Assembly (NCBI RefSeq): GCF_025370775.1
Contig: NZ_JAMXEX010000001.1
Span: 682,001 to 746,000 of the forward strand
Length of the DNA stretch: 64,000 bases
Direction: 5' to 3'
From: Ancylothrix sp. D3o
Lineage (GTDB): Bacteria > Cyanobacteriota > Cyanobacteriia > Cyanobacteriales > Oscillatoriaceae
Shown here: positions 46,536 through 54,076 of the stretch, in pieces
How the letters are laid out: every line of letters begins with the position of its first letter
Position numbering within the stretch: position 1 is the first letter of the stretch
Position numbers and translations under genes: made by a program
Notes under the pieces: model-generated
The model's input: the letters and a program-made list of their open reading frames with translations, nothing else
Database searches by the model: none
What the model was told of the DNA's origin: nothing

Positions 46536-47174
46536 ATGACAAATGATCAAATCCAAAAATTAATAGAAGCCGTTGAAGAAGCCTATTCAGCGGATGGATT
46601 ATTTCGAGCAGTTAAAGCACTGGCTGAAACAAAAGATCCGGCAGGAATTCCAACTTTAATAAAAGTTTTAGGCTATAACAACCCAGGCGCCGCCGTTGCT
46701 GCGGTTGATGGACTGATTGCAATGGGAGAACCGGCAGCAGAGCAAATTTTAGAATGCCTCGATGGTTACAATTATGGGGCGCGTTCTTGGGCGGTGCGTG
46801 CCCTCGCCGGTATTGGCGATCCGCGTGGCTTAGAATTGCTGCTAGTGGCCGCAGAAAGCGATTTTGCGTTGAGTGTGCGCCGCGCCGCTGCGAGAGGGTT
46901 GGGAAATTTGCGCTGGGAGAAGTTGCCGGCACCGGCTCGCGCTGAGGCCCAAACGCAGACGCACAGCACACTTGCACTTGTTTGTCAAGATCCGGAGTGG
47001 GTTGTCAGGTATGCCGGTGTTGTCGGGTTAGAGGGGTTGGCTGCGGCGGTAAAATCTGATCAGCCGGTGTGGTTTAATGATCTGAAAATGCAGTTAGAAA
47101 AAATTGCTTTAACTGATAGTGTAATGGCAGTTCGTGCTCGCGCTTTGTGGGCGATGAAAAACTGCGGATTTTGA
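46536..47174 (+). CDS. cpcF: Phycocyanobilin lyase subunit beta (CpcF)
   Basis: A 212-residue HEAT-like repeat protein and partner of CpcE. Repeats include DPAGIPTLIKVLGYNNPGAA, GYNYGARSWAVRALAGIGDP and DFALSVRRAAARGLGNLRWE. The upstream 167-bp gap contains the interspersed ATCTGCG...ATCTGCGGTTAAAA repeat. Last recognisable cpc gene in the run. Confidence 0.94.
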   Translation: MTNDQIQKLIEAVEEAYSADGLFRAVKALAETKDPAGIPTLIKVLGYNNPGAAVAAVDGLIAMGEPAAEQILECLDGYNYGARSWAVRALAGIGDPRGLELLLVAAESDFALSVRRAAARGLGNLRWEKLPAPARAEAQTQTHSTLALVCQDPEWVVRYAGVVGLEGLAAAVKSDQPVWFNDLKMQLEKIALTDSVMAVRARALWAMKNCGF

Positions 47175-47194
47175 GGTTATGAGGAGAAAAAACA

Positions 47195-47497
47195 ATGATT
47201 AAACATATTGTGATGTGGCGGTTAAAAGATGAGGCGGAAGGTGTTAGCAAGGCTGAAAATGCAGTCAAAATAAAGGAAATGTTAGAAGCTTTAATCGGGG
47301 TTATTCCGGAAATTAAAGCTTTGGAAGTTGGGTTTAATGTGTTGGAGTCACCGGCTGGTTTTGATGTGGTGCTTTATTCAGAGTTTGCAAGTTTGGAAGA
47401 TTTGAGTGCTTATCAGGTGCATCCCGAACATGAGAAGTGTAAAGATTTTATTGGGGAAATTGTCAGTGATCGGGCTGTGGTTGATTATGAAGTGTGA
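47195..47497 (+). CDS. Dabb (stress-responsive A/B barrel) domain protein
   Basis: A 100-residue ferredoxin-like fold protein: MIKHIVMWRLKDEAEG is the standard Dabb opening, followed by IKALEVGFNVLESPAGFDVV and a C-terminal YQVHPEHEKCKDFIGEIVSD with the conserved H-P-x-H. Dabb proteins work as dimers with varied, often unknown roles. GAGGAGAAA precedes the ATG. It lies 20 bp after cpcF, so it may be in the same transcript, and its stop lies 23 bp before the DUF815 gene start. Confidence 0.88.
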   Translation: MIKHIVMWRLKDEAEGVSKAENAVKIKEMLEALIGVIPEIKALEVGFNVLESPAGFDVVLYSEFASLEDLSAYQVHPEHEKCKDFIGEIVSDRAVVDYEV

Positions 47498-47520
47498 GAC
47501 TGTCTCACCGGGATTTTTTT

Positions 47521-48843
47521 ATGTTAATGCCAAAAACTCCGACTATTCTTTCTGTTGAAAATTTAAACGGCTGTGCTGCGTCGCTGTTACTTTATCAAGG
47601 CGTGTGCAGCGGTGAGATGGGTCAAAGTTTTTTAAATTTTTTGAGTTTTCTGCAACAACTGAACCCAGATAAAAATCAGTGTTTGCAAGCTTATGGCAGT
47701 TTTTTTCGGGCACTGGCGGCGGAAAATATAAGCTGGCAAAACTATTTAATGGGGCAAATTTTGATAGATGAAAACCCCTTTAGTTTCCAAGCCCAAAAGG
47801 CGGATTTTAGGGAGATTCCAGCCCCATTAATTGCGGCAGCAAAGCATGATTTAGAAGCCCTACAAAGTTTATATGAATGCACCTGTGAAGAGGTGAGTCG
47901 GTGGGTGCAAGGCGTTTTTAATTTAGAGAATGTGCCGGTTTTTTGGCCTGATGAACCGTTGCAAAATCCTGAGACTCCAAAAGCAAGAATGATGGAGATT
48001 TTGCGAAGTTCTAAAAGCTGGGCAGATACGGTGGAAAAGTTAGCAGCATATTACCGACAATATGGAACAGGAATTTTTGCTCAATATATAGCTTTTCGCT
48101 GGCAGGCAGGCGAGTTTGTAAGTATTAAAAATCCTGATGTTGTTAGATTGGAGAATTTAACCGGCTATGAATTACAAAAAGAAGCATTATTGAAGAATAC
48201 GGAGTTTTTGCTGGCCGGTTTTCCTGCTTTGCACGTTTTGCTTTATGGAAGTCGGGGAAGTGGGAAATCTTCTTTAGTAAAGGCGTTGTTAAATGAGTAT
48301 GGCGAACGCGGTTTAAGGTTGATTGAGGTTTCTAAAGCGGATTTAAAAGACTTACCGCTTATTGTGGAAAAGTTAAGGAATGTACCACAGAAATTTATTA
48401 TTTTTGTTGATGATCTTTCCTTTGAAGAAGACGATGATGCCTTTAAATCTTTAAAAGTAGTTTTAGAAGGAAGTTTAACCGCAAGACCGCAAAATGTGGT
48501 AGTTTATGCAACATCAAACCGGCGTCATTTAATCCGCGAATTTTTTGATGACCGGCCTCGTCCGAAAGATAGTGATGAAATTCACGCTTGGGATACCGTG
48601 CAAGAAAAACTGTCATTTAGTGATAGATTTGGATTAACTTTAACCTTTGAACCGGCCAATCAAGACACATATTTAACCATTGTTCAGCATTTATCAGAAC
48701 AAGCAAATATCCCTCTTTCCTGGGAACAAATTAAACCGCGTGCCCTACAATGGGCAACTCGTCATAATGGCCGGTCGGGGCGTACAGCAAGACAATTTGT
48801 AGACTTTCTCACCGCCGAAATAGAAATGAGTAAAAACCCATAA
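47521..48843 (+). CDS. DUF815-type AAA ATPase
   Basis: A 440-residue P-loop ATPase. The ATG at 47521 (MLMPKTPTILSVENL) is chosen; 47527 is also possible. Residues 1-210 are a helical N-terminal region. The AAA core has Walker A GSRGSGKSS at 243-251, FIIFVDDLSFEEDDDAF as Walker B, and VVVYATSNRRHLIREFFDDR as sensor 1. YELQKEALLKNTEFLLAGFP before the P-loop is typical of DUF815. The role of the family is not settled. Codon use matches the cpc genes upstream. Confidence 0.88.
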   Translation: MLMPKTPTILSVENLNGCAASLLLYQGVCSGEMGQSFLNFLSFLQQLNPDKNQCLQAYGSFFRALAAENISWQNYLMGQILIDENPFSFQAQKADFREIPAPLIAAAKHDLEALQSLYECTCEEVSRWVQGVFNLENVPVFWPDEPLQNPETPKARMMEILRSSKSWADTVEKLAAYYRQYGTGIFAQYIAFRWQAGEFVSIKNPDVVRLENLTGYELQKEALLKNTEFLLAGFPALHVLLYGSRGSGKSSLVKALLNEYGERGLRLIEVSKADLKDLPLIVEKLRNVPQKFIIFVDDLSFEEDDDAFKSLKVVLEGSLTARPQNVVVYATSNRRHLIREFFDDRPRPKDSDEIHAWDTVQEKLSFSDRFGLTLTFEPANQDTYLTIVQHLSEQANIPLSWEQIKPRALQWATRHNGRSGRTARQFVDFLTAEIEMSKNP

Positions 48844-48917
48844 AAAACCCGTAGAAGGACGGGCATCTTGCCCCTCCCACTCGTCATTAAAAAATCATTT
48901 CTCAAACAAAAAACCCA

Positions 48918-48976
48918 TCCCATTCATCTGCGTTCATCTGCGTAGCGCTACGCGCGGCTACGCCTAACATCTGCGG
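48918..48976. repeat. Interspersed ATCTGCG repeat with nested palindrome
   Basis: TTCATCTGCGTTCATCTGCG is followed by GTAGCGCTACGCGCGGCTACGC and then ATCTGCGGTTAAAAAATCC. The same ATCTGCGTT(C/A)ATCTGCGGTTAAAA core occurs at about 46490-46525, and part at 33698-33711. The nested GTAGCGCTACGC block looks like an insertion into the core. It overlaps the end of the acyltransferase gene. Confidence 0.65.
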
Positions 48977-49802
48977 TTAAAAAATCCAACTCCCGCTGCA
49001 TAACAAAGCGAACCTTCTCATAACAAGCATTAACATAATCCCGATCAGCGGCAGCCTTGCGACCATATCTTTCAAAAACAATAGGAGGACAAACCCGCGT
49101 ATGAATAGAAACCGGCAAAGGAAAATTCGGTAAAGGGCCCAGACTTAACCCCCAAGGTAAACCCAAATAAATGGGAAAAACGACAGGATCGACATTAAAT
49201 AACCAAGGCATTCCCCACTCGTGAAGTTGCTTTACATATTCGTAGAAATCTGCTAATACTAAGAGAGTATCGTGGGCGCCGGTGGAGATAGCTGGAACGA
49301 TAGGGACTTCTTCTCTTAAGGCTAATTTAATAAAGCCTTTTCTGCCGGCAAAATAGATTTGATCACGCAAATTGTAGGGGCGAAAAACGTCTTCAGCACC
49401 ACCAGGATAAACGAGTACGGCAGCATTTTTTTGTAAGGCGGCGATGCCCATTTTTGGATGTGCTTGAATGGCACCACAATTAACAGCTAAACGAGCAATT
49501 TCTGGTACAACTTTCCAGACGGTGGGGTGCATTAATCCGTAGGCGGGCCGGTCGGTTCCATAGCGGCGAAACCAGTCATACATAAACATGAACATATCGG
49601 GTGCAGCTAAACCGCCGTTGTGGGAACCGACAATGAGCATTTTGTTGTTGTCGGGTATGTTTTCCCAGCCGTCGGTTTTGACGCGAAAATAATGGTCGTA
49701 AAGCCATCCCCAAATGGGTAGGAATGCTTTTATGACGTTGGGATCTCGTTCGTCTAATGACCAACCATCAAAGGGTTTGCGAGAAATCAGGTTTTCTGCC
49801 AC
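48948..49802 (-). CDS. LPLAT/DGAT-like acyltransferase
   Basis: A 284-residue acyltransferase starting at a GTG (reading MAENLISRKPFDGWSLDE). The acyl acceptor motif is in MLIVGSHNGGLAAPDMFMF (H-N-G-G..D in place of HxxxxD), and VLVYPGGAEDVFRP is the GGA motif of the monoacyl/diacylglycerol acyltransferase branch. RKGFIKLALREEVPIVPAIS is another family block. Cyanobacterial relatives such as Slr2103 make acylated plastoquinol or triacylglycerol-like lipids; that role here is inference. The last residues (FLTADVRRSRA) are encoded by the interspersed repeat, so the native C-terminus may be altered. Confidence 0.82.
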   Translation of the reverse strand: MAENLISRKPFDGWSLDERDPNVIKAFLPIWGWLYDHYFRVKTDGWENIPDNNKMLIVGSHNGGLAAPDMFMFMYDWFRRYGTDRPAYGLMHPTVWKVVPEIARLAVNCGAIQAHPKMGIAALQKNAAVLVYPGGAEDVFRPYNLRDQIYFAGRKGFIKLALREEVPIVPAISTGAHDTLLVLADFYEYVKQLHEWGMPWLFNVDPVVFPIYLGLPWGLSLGPLPNFPLPVSIHTRVCPPIVFERYGRKAAADRDYVNACYEKVRFVMQRELDFLTADVRRSRA

Positions 49803-49966
49803 GATTTTTTAAGGATTTTTCACACCACAGGTAATTATCATCTCATGTTGTGGTGGTTGGGTGGAGAGGTTTTTTGTTTTGATGAGTTTTGGAAATACTA
49901 TTTGGGCTGTTTTATAATGTATGTGTGGCGATTGTGGGTTGTTTATTTGAGGGATAGGTGTTGATT

Positions 49967-50536
49967 ATGGCGATTAATTTGATGAGAAAATTGTTTACTG
50001 TAAGGGATTTTAATCGCATGGTTGAGGCGGGAATACTGACAAAATATGATAGGGTGGAGTTAATTCGGGGAGAAATTGTTGAGATGGCGCCGGTTGGCAG
50101 AAGAGAGGCTGCTTGTAGGAGTCGTTTAAATAAAGTTTTTTATGAAAGATTAGGGGATAAAGTTTTAGTTGGCATTCAAGATGCGGTGGAGTTAAATGAT
50201 GTTTCTCAACCTCAGCCTGATGTTTGTTGGTTGCGATTTCGTGAGGATTTTTATGAGTCGGGACATCCGCAAGTAAGGGATATTTTTTTGTTGGTTGAGG
50301 TGGCGGATACGACGGTTGAGTTTGATAGGGAGGTGAAGATTCCTTTGTATGCTGATGCGGGTATTTGTGAGGTTTGGTTGGTGGATATTCAGGGGGAGTG
50401 TTTGGAGGTTTACCGGCATCCTTTGGGGGGGAAATATGAGGAGGTTTTGAAGTTTTTTCGGGGGGATAGGGTGGGGGTTTCTGCTTTTTCAGATGTGGAG
50501 TTTGGGGTGGATGAGGTTTTGGGTAGTGGGGGTTGA
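49967..50536 (+). CDS. Uma2 family (DUF820) putative endonuclease
   Basis: A 189-residue protein of the PD-(D/E)XK-like Uma2 family, very common in filamentous cyanobacteria. The ATG at 49967 (MAINLMRKLFTVRDFNRMVE) is preferred; a TTG at 49958 is possible. YDRVELIRGEIVEMAPVGRR is the family opening, QPQPDVCWLRF carries the conserved P-D, DIFLLVEVADTTVEFDREVK contains the E-V-x-D-S-like core, and YADAGICEVWLVD follows. The cellular role is not known; these genes multiply like selfish or regulatory elements. An interspersed repeat lies just after its stop. Confidence 0.88.
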   Translation: MAINLMRKLFTVRDFNRMVEAGILTKYDRVELIRGEIVEMAPVGRREAACRSRLNKVFYERLGDKVLVGIQDAVELNDVSQPQPDVCWLRFREDFYESGHPQVRDIFLLVEVADTTVEFDREVKIPLYADAGICEVWLVDIQGECLEVYRHPLGGKYEEVLKFFRGDRVGVSAFSDVEFGVDEVLGSGG

Positions 50537-50554
50537 TGGTGCCGGTTGATGGTG

Positions 50555-50656
50555 CCGGTTGAAACAGGAATAAAATCCCTCCGGGGTTGAAGAGAATTTG
50601 ATTTTCTAGTCCGTTAGGACTTATTTCATGTAGACGCCGGTTTCAACCGGTGGCTT
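50555..50656. repeat. Interspersed repeat element, copy 1
   Basis: Inverted ends CCGGTTGAAAC (50555-50565) and GTTTCAACCGG (50640-50650) bracket an AT-rich body with internal hairpins (AGTCC/GGACT). The 89 bases at 50568-50656 match 52233-52321 except for two positions. Its right edge carries the stop codon of the gene at 50655. Confidence 0.75.
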
Positions 50657-51152
50657 ACTTTGGCAAAGAATGTGGCGGTGGCGGAAGCGGAGGCGGAGAA
50701 GGTCGAGAAATAGAAATAGGTTTCGGACGACAAGCTTCTATAACAGCACTTCTAAATTGTTCTACCCGTTCCGATTTTTGATAGAACAAAATCAGAGTAG
50801 TTCTAGTGGTATAAATGGCAATATAGCGCTGTTTGATAATAAGGGCTAAAACAATGAAGATAATACCAATAAAGGCCAAATTGGAGATCATCGGCAAGGA
50901 GGCGAAGAGGAAGACGGTAGGGATTGCTAACCAAAATAGCGACCAAGTACAGCCTTCTCCAATTTCAACTCCTTTGACATCTTGAATCGGAACGACGATT
51001 TCTTTAGTTTCTAATCCAAAAAATTCTTCAGATTTAGTTTGTAGAGTGTCGCCGACAAGTTTTATAGTTAGGCTGCCATTGGTTTGGACGGCCACTACGC
51101 CGACAAGTTTACCAGTATTACCGCTGATCTGCGGGATTGAATTAGCTTTCAT
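50655..51152 (-). CDS. Hypothetical membrane protein
   Basis: A 165-residue protein not recognised. Residues 1-62 look like a beta-rich soluble domain (GKLVGVVAVQTNGSLTIKLV). Two adjacent hydrophobic helices lie at about 69-109 (WSLFWLAIPTVFLFASLPMI, LAFIGIIFIVLALIIK). A short domain follows (YIAIYTTRTTLILFYQKSER) and a Pro-rich tail (SRPSPPPLPPPPHS). The stop overlaps the end of repeat copy 1, so the Pro-rich tail may have been shaped by that insertion. A bacterial PH-like role is possible but unproved. Confidence 0.65.
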   Translation of the reverse strand: MKANSIPQISGNTGKLVGVVAVQTNGSLTIKLVGDTLQTKSEEFFGLETKEIVVPIQDVKGVEIGEGCTWSLFWLAIPTVFLFASLPMISNLAFIGIIFIVLALIIKQRYIAIYTTRTTLILFYQKSERVEQFRSAVIEACRPKPISISRPSPPPLPPPPHSLPK

Positions 51153-51695
51153 TGTTGTAGTTTTTTAATATAAGAAAGAATGGATATAATAAGCATCAAT
51201 GGAACCGCAAAAGCTAAGATTGAAACTATATGAGCATTTATCTACCAACCGCTTATATTCCGAACAGCCTAACCGGCACTAAACGCTCACAAAAACCCTA
51301 TCATCAGCCGAAAAGCCTTAAATTTGTTACAAAATTTTACCTTTTTTGTCCTCTCCCTGATCAGAGGCCCAATTTTATCGCTTAAAGATGATTTTCTCCA
51401 TCTCCCACAGCAAGCCAAGCCCAAAAGCAAATTCCAACTTGCCAATAATGTCATGTACTTGAGTATCTGAATTCAAATTTCTAACGCTTTGGGCCACTTT
51501 TTCCCCTTAATTTTTACTGAAACCGCTTTTGTATAACCTATATGATAGCTGGATAGCTCAAAAAGACAAGGCTTGAAAAGTTGGCAAAAGTTGGAAAAAG
51601 TTGGGATTTTATAAAATTCTGAGAGAAGGTGGAAAAAGGTGGAAAAGGTTGGGAAAAGTTGGGTACAATAATCAAAATTATCCCAATTTTAACCG
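51153..51695. other. Intergenic region with imperfect AAAAGTTGG tandem repeats
   Basis: A 543-bp gap. From about 51577 to 51664 it holds seven or so imperfect copies of AAAAGTTGG/AAAAGGTGG with a roughly 10-12 bp period, close to one helical turn, just upstream of the gene at 51696. These could be activator-binding sites or phased curved DNA. A TACAAT at 51664-51669 may be a -10 box. No gene was seen in the rest. Confidence 0.45.
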
Positions 51696-52217
51696 ATGGA
51701 AATTCCTCAGATATTGCAGTTTGTCGATGACGCTGTTTACCAAATAAAGAATAAACATCTCAACGATATTCAGCGTCGAATTATCACCGGCATCCTAAAC
51801 CGACAAAAATATCAACAGATTGGGGAAACCTACGGTTACAGTGAAAAACATATAAAAAAAACCAGTCACGAACTTTTACAAATATTATCCGAAGTGTTTG
51901 GCGAAAAAGTTAGGAGAAGTAATCTCGAATCAGTCTTAGAACGGCAAATAAATGTTCATATAAACTTAGGGAATAAAAATAGTCGTAATAAAAATACTGT
52001 AAATATAGCTTCTCTCAACAAATGCCCCGATAGTTCAACAGCAACCCCACACAAAACCCCGCCTCTAACTCCTAACTCGCCACAGCACAAACCGCCTCAA
52101 ATTAACCTTGAAAGCATTAATAAATTCCGACAATTTGGCTTAAGCGATGAGCAAATAGCAGACGCACTAGGGATACCTTTGGAGGCGCTTGTACAAATCG
52201 ATTTAAGTGCCGGTTAA
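51696..52217 (+). CDS. Stand-alone vMAP-type N-terminal HTH domain protein
   Basis: A 173-residue protein. Residues 1-88 (ILQFVDDAVYQIKNKHLNDI, QRRIITGILNRQKYQQIGET, YGYSEKHIKKTSHELLQILS) match the helix-turn-helix domain found at the N-terminus of many cyanobacterial NB-ARC/AAA STAND and vWA-MoxR-associated proteins. Here no ATPase follows. A Pro/Thr/Asn-rich linker leads to a short helical end (INKFRQFGLSDEQIADALGI). It may be a truncated regulator or a small stand-alone one. Its stop codon lies inside the left inverted end of repeat copy 2, so the original protein could have been longer. Confidence 0.72.
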   Translation: MEIPQILQFVDDAVYQIKNKHLNDIQRRIITGILNRQKYQQIGETYGYSEKHIKKTSHELLQILSEVFGEKVRRSNLESVLERQINVHINLGNKNSRNKNTVNIASLNKCPDSSTATPHKTPPLTPNSPQHKPPQINLESINKFRQFGLSDEQIADALGIPLEALVQIDLSAG

Positions 52218-52321
52218 AACCGGCACCTACAAGAATAAAACCCCTCCGGGGTTGAAGAGAATTTGATTTTCTAGTCCGTTAGGACTTATTTCATGTAGAC
52301 GCCGGTTTTAACCGGTGGCTT
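52210..52321. repeat. Interspersed repeat element, copy 2
   Basis: Inverted ends CCGGTTAAAAC (52210-52220) and GTTTTAACCGG (52305-52315) bracket the same body as copy 1. The G-to-A change in the left end is matched by a C-to-T change in the right end, keeping the pairing. GTGCCGG...CCGGCAC adds a small local hairpin at the left. Confidence 0.75.
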
Positions 52322-52368
52322 CTTTCTTCAACCAACGGCAAATACCACTTTCAAAATCCCCAAACCCA

Positions 52369-54015
52369 TCACCGTAACCTCCCCGATCTCAAAATACTCA
52401 CAATCAACCACAACCCCAAAAAACTCGCCGCATAAAACAACGCACTACTCACAAAAGCCAGCTGAGTACCCCCACTAGAAAACGTAATCGCCGCCCCAAT
52501 AATTAACGACCCCACCACAATACTAAAAGACAACCTATTAGCAGAATCATCCATACTCCGCCGCACCCCATCCAAATCCTTTAAAGTCAAATTCCAGCGC
52601 AACGTTTCCGACGTCAAACCCTCTAATAATAACTCCACTTGACGCGGCGATTGTAACGACAAACTCTTAAGATCCAACGCCGTCCTTAACACCGTTTGCA
52701 TCGGATCATCTCCAAACAATTGCCGGCGAAATAAATCCGTCATTAACGGTTTCACCTCATCCAACAAATTCACCTCCGGGTCAAATTGTCTCGCCACCCC
52801 CTCTAAATTTGCAATTGCCTTCGCATACAACCCCATATTACTCGGCAACTTAATCTTATTCACCCGCGCCACTTGTAAAAGTTCATAAAACACCTGCGAA
52901 AAATTCAATTGCGACAAACTCATGTTATAATATTTCCGCAACATTCGCGCCAAATCATTCTCTAAATTTGACAACTTTTCCGCTTGGGCTGTATCCGAAA
53001 GTTGCACCGTTAATTGAGCCAATCTCGACGCATCTAAATCCACCACCGCTAACAACATCTCCGTTAAAATTGTCTGCGATTTTGGATCAAGCCGGCCCAT
53101 CATTCCACAATCCAAAATCGCCACCCTTCCATCTGCTAAATAAAACAAATTCCCTGGATGTGGATCAGCATGAAAAAATCCATCAATATAAATCTGCTGG
53201 AAAAAAGCCCTAAACAAAATTCGTGTTAATTCCCGCCGTCTTTCTGCTGCACTTACAGTTGGATTATTGCTTCTAACTTCTCCCAACAACAACGGCACAC
53301 CTTCCAACCATTCTAAAACTAAAATCTTTTGGCTTGTGTATTCCCAGTAAATCTCAGGCACTAACAATTGCGTTGTATCAAACCATTTAGTCGCCGCTAA
53401 ATTCCGCCGCAATTGATTAGCATATCTGCCTTCTTGAGTAAAATCTAACTCTGCTAAAATTGCCGTAGTAAATTCCTCAGCAAGCCCCACAACATCATAC
53501 TCTTTGCCAAAATCTGTTAGCGCCATTAATTCAGCAATTGCTCGAATTAACAAAAGATCCTGCTCAACTAAAACATCAATCCCCGGACGTTGAACTTTTA
53601 AAGCAACTTGTTGACCATTTTTTAAAATTGCTTTGTGAGTTTGGGCAATCGAACCGGCAGCAATTGCTCTGGGTGTTATACTATTAAAAACTTCTTCTAT
53701 AGGCCGGCCTAATTCTTGTCTAATTAATTCTCGGACAGCCGGCCAATCCACAGGCGGTACATTCGCCTGCAAATCTGTCAGCGCCACAATATAATCTCCG
53801 GGTAACAAATCAGGACGAGTGCTTAAAAGTTGTCCCAACTTCACATAAACCGGCCCCAATTCTATCAAAATATTTCGCAAAACTGCCGGCGTTGGTAATT
53901 GCGGTGCATCCGTCTTGCTTCCCGTCAGGACTCCTCGCATATAGTCCCAACCATTGCGAAACAAAACTTCTAAAATTTCACCTTGTCGGTTCGTTGTTTT
54001 TGTTAGTGAGAACAT
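52369..54015 (-). CDS. ABC1/AarF/UbiB-family atypical kinase
   Basis: A 548-residue protein of the ABC1K family, linked in cyanobacteria and plastids to prenylquinone metabolism. The KxGQ motif is in VYVKLGQLLSTRPDLLP, the Ala-rich nucleotide loop in AAGSIAQTHKA, the ATP-binding Lys in QVALKVQRPG, and the catalytic HADPHPGNLF with Asp in VAILDCGMMGR. Two hydrophobic helices close the protein (SFSIVVGSLIIGAAITF, SALFYAASFLGLWLIVSIL). Two or more paralogues are usual. It is followed by repeat copy 2 and preceded by manC on the same strand. Confidence 0.94.
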   Translation of the reverse strand: MFSLTKTTNRQGEILEVLFRNGWDYMRGVLTGSKTDAPQLPTPAVLRNILIELGPVYVKLGQLLSTRPDLLPGDYIVALTDLQANVPPVDWPAVRELIRQELGRPIEEVFNSITPRAIAAGSIAQTHKAILKNGQQVALKVQRPGIDVLVEQDLLLIRAIAELMALTDFGKEYDVVGLAEEFTTAILAELDFTQEGRYANQLRRNLAATKWFDTTQLLVPEIYWEYTSQKILVLEWLEGVPLLLGEVRSNNPTVSAAERRRELTRILFRAFFQQIYIDGFFHADPHPGNLFYLADGRVAILDCGMMGRLDPKSQTILTEMLLAVVDLDASRLAQLTVQLSDTAQAEKLSNLENDLARMLRKYYNMSLSQLNFSQVFYELLQVARVNKIKLPSNMGLYAKAIANLEGVARQFDPEVNLLDEVKPLMTDLFRRQLFGDDPMQTVLRTALDLKSLSLQSPRQVELLLEGLTSETLRWNLTLKDLDGVRRSMDDSANRLSFSIVVGSLIIGAAITFSSGGTQLAFVSSALFYAASFLGLWLIVSILRSGRLR

Positions 54016-54025
54016 AATTAGGTAA

Positions 54026-54042
54026 GGTGGGCAAAGCCCACC
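54026..54042. terminator. Hairpin between manC and the ABC1 kinase gene
   Basis: GGTGGGC (54026-54032) pairs with GCCCACC (54036-54042), loop AAA. It is nearly the reverse of the hairpin at 31983-31999. It could stop or slow transcription from manC into the kinase gene. Confidence 0.5.
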
Positions 54043-54076
54043 AGGTTATAATGACAATGATGGGCCGAAAATTGCC

